The notes under the pieces are model-generated. The model ran no database searches, had not been told where the DNA came from, and was given only the letters and a program-made list of their open reading frames with translations. Below, piece after piece: positions 42,649 to 43,495 of a stretch of DNA of 43,495 nt (positions within the stretch are counted from its first letter, which is position 1; every line of letters starts with the position of its first letter). Source of the DNA: Methylophilaceae bacterium (GTDB lineage Bacteria > Pseudomonadota > Gammaproteobacteria > Burkholderiales > Methylophilaceae); contig RFPI01000005.1 in NCBI GenBank assembly GCA_009926205.1, positions 1-43,495 of the forward strand, given 5' to 3'. The position numbers and the translations under genes were made by a program.

Positions 42649-42684
42649 GGGCGCATATGATACCGCTGAATAGACCATTCAGCC

Positions 42685-42709
42685 CAAAAAAAAGCGCCCG
42701 AAGGCGCCA
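42685..42709 (-). terminator. Intrinsic terminator after the SPOR gene
   Basis: On the minus strand: GGCGCC, TTCG loop, GGCGCT, then T8. The UUCG tetraloop and T-run make it a strong terminator for the SPOR gene, just before the Sua5 gene start. Confidence 0.88.
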
Positions 42710-42716
42710 AATGTAT

Positions 42717-43244
42717 TTAGCTTTTTTTCGCCACAATCATGTATTCAATTCCATGTTTCTCGAGACGGGTTTTCAAATCAGCCAACTCCAGCTCATCCCG
42801 CACTCGTGCCAATCGGACGATAAACCAACGGCCAGACTTATCCGCCAGAAAAACAGATTGTACTTGCGGATTAAAGCCTTTCAGCTTAATCACAGTCACC
42901 AAGTTATCAGCAGCATTACTGTCCTGAAACGCACCCAGCTGAATAAAAATGTCATCCACCTTGGGTTGCGCTTCGAGAAAGTTGCCCACCGCAATTTCAT
43001 CTTTGGCGAGAATGTCATAGAAAGTAAAGCGACTTTGCGCAGGACGATGCGCACGGATAAAAGCCTGCGGCTTAATCATCGCCAAACTAGATTTCGCTTC
43101 TTGACGGAAAGAATCTTTAAGGAAATATAAACCGGCCAGAACAGCAATCGCAATCAGCAAGAGAAAGCCAAAAAAGCGTTTAAAACCAGAACCTGTTTGA
43201 TTACGACGCGAAGATTTGTAATGTAGATGTTTATAGTCTTGCAT
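42717..43244 (-). CDS. SPOR-domain inner-membrane protein (FtsN-like)
   Basis: 175-residue protein: basic cytosolic start, one membrane helix (about 23-42) and a C-terminal SPOR domain (about 95-175) with FIQLGAFQDSNAADNLVTVIKLKGF and WFIVRLARVRDELELADLKTRLEKHGIEYMIV. SPOR domains bind peptidoglycan lacking stem peptides at septa, so a cell-division or envelope role is likely. In betaproteobacteria such a gene often follows argS; argS is presumably nearby but is not in the window. Confidence 0.88.
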   Translation of the reverse strand: MQDYKHLHYKSSRRNQTGSGFKRFFGFLLLIAIAVLAGLYFLKDSFRQEAKSSLAMIKPQAFIRAHRPAQSRFTFYDILAKDEIAVGNFLEAQPKVDDIFIQLGAFQDSNAADNLVTVIKLKGFNPQVQSVFLADKSGRWFIVRLARVRDELELADLKTRLEKHGIEYMIVAKKS

Positions 43245-43470
43245 GAAGAATCTCTAAATAAAAAGCCGTCAAAGAATATAAAAAGAGAAGAATAAATGAC
43301 ACGACATCATAATCAAAATTGGAAATTGATAGTCAGATATTTTTCTAGGCTCATCGCATGAGCTACTCGCTCAATAATAATGAATAAAACAAGCAGGAGG
43401 TGAACTGAGTTAATTTTTTGTACCAGGTATTGAGAGAGGATAGACTCATCAATTGGTAAGGAGATTAGAG

Positions 43471-43495
43471 ATGTCAAACTCAGGTAAGCGCTATA
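43471..43495 (+). CDS. Start of a further gene, cut by the window edge
   Basis: AAGGAG ends 7 nt before ATG 43471, and the frame stays open to the end (MSNSGKRY). Too short to identify. The preceding 226 nt (43245-43470) hold no other gene that I can support. Confidence 0.5.

Noticed and set aside
43384-43420. A short gene following AGGAGGTGA near 43395
   Set aside because: The only starts there give two-codon or unsupported frames.

Overview
The window looks like the chromosome of a Gram-negative betaproteobacterium, most likely in the Nitrosomonadales and plausibly Methylophilaceae. That family placement is inferred from the style of RecA, AlaS and PanD and from gene order; no search was run. 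The DNA is of moderate GC, densely coded and mostly in short operons with overlapping start and stop codons. No phage, transposase, CRISPR array or rRNA operon was found.

Positions 1-7,000 are a respiratory block on the minus strand. One unit runs SURF1, a SCO-like protein and heme A synthase (cut by the window edge). The main unit is DUF2244 protein, ctaC (with a fused cytochrome c domain), ctaD, an easily missed 38-residue assembly protein, ctaG/cox11 and ctaE. A twin-transmembrane DUF2909 gene on the plus strand converges on ctaE at a shared terminator. Positions 7,000-7,250 are an intergenic region with two perfect palindromes and two candidate promoters.

Positions 7,248-27,006 are mostly plus-strand housekeeping genes: cobalamin adenosyltransferase, pcnB, folK, deoxynucleoside kinase, panB, panC, panD, rsfS, rlmH, photolyase, mlaA, then pmbA (minus), darP, a PDZ protein (minus), mogA, thiL, pgpA, pncC, recA, recX, alaS and lysC.

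Positions 27,087-27,566 hold tRNA-Ser(GCU) and tRNA-Arg(ACG). Between them is a 180-bp-period repeat that copies the last 19 nt of tRNA-Ser plus 43 nt of flank. It resembles the tail-repeat architecture known from the E. coli tyrT locus.

Positions 27,600-35,800 are an AT-richer accessory and envelope-stress region of small genes. It has three related small winged-helix regulators (one clearly frameshifted), a standalone MASE1-like membrane protein, a two-TM potassium channel, a CDF-like transporter, DUF2934, SYLF, cupin, PepSY-like, glycine-zipper and holin-like proteins, a 57-residue small protein, a secreted orphan, an SGNH hydrolase and DUF2721. Positions 35,800-43,495 hold a VOC protein, a quinone-reductase-like MDR enzyme, an orphan modA, a GNAT enzyme, an arsC-ACR3 pair without arsR in view, an MBL hydrolase, a Sua5-type tRNA-modification enzyme and a SPOR protein. 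The start of one more gene is visible at the right edge.

The most unusual items are the tRNA-Ser tail repeat, the local family of winged-helix regulators next to membrane or envelope genes, and the palindromes between the oxidase operon and the cobalamin adenosyltransferase gene. All functions are assigned by eye from motifs, so starts and family names carry the stated uncertainty.
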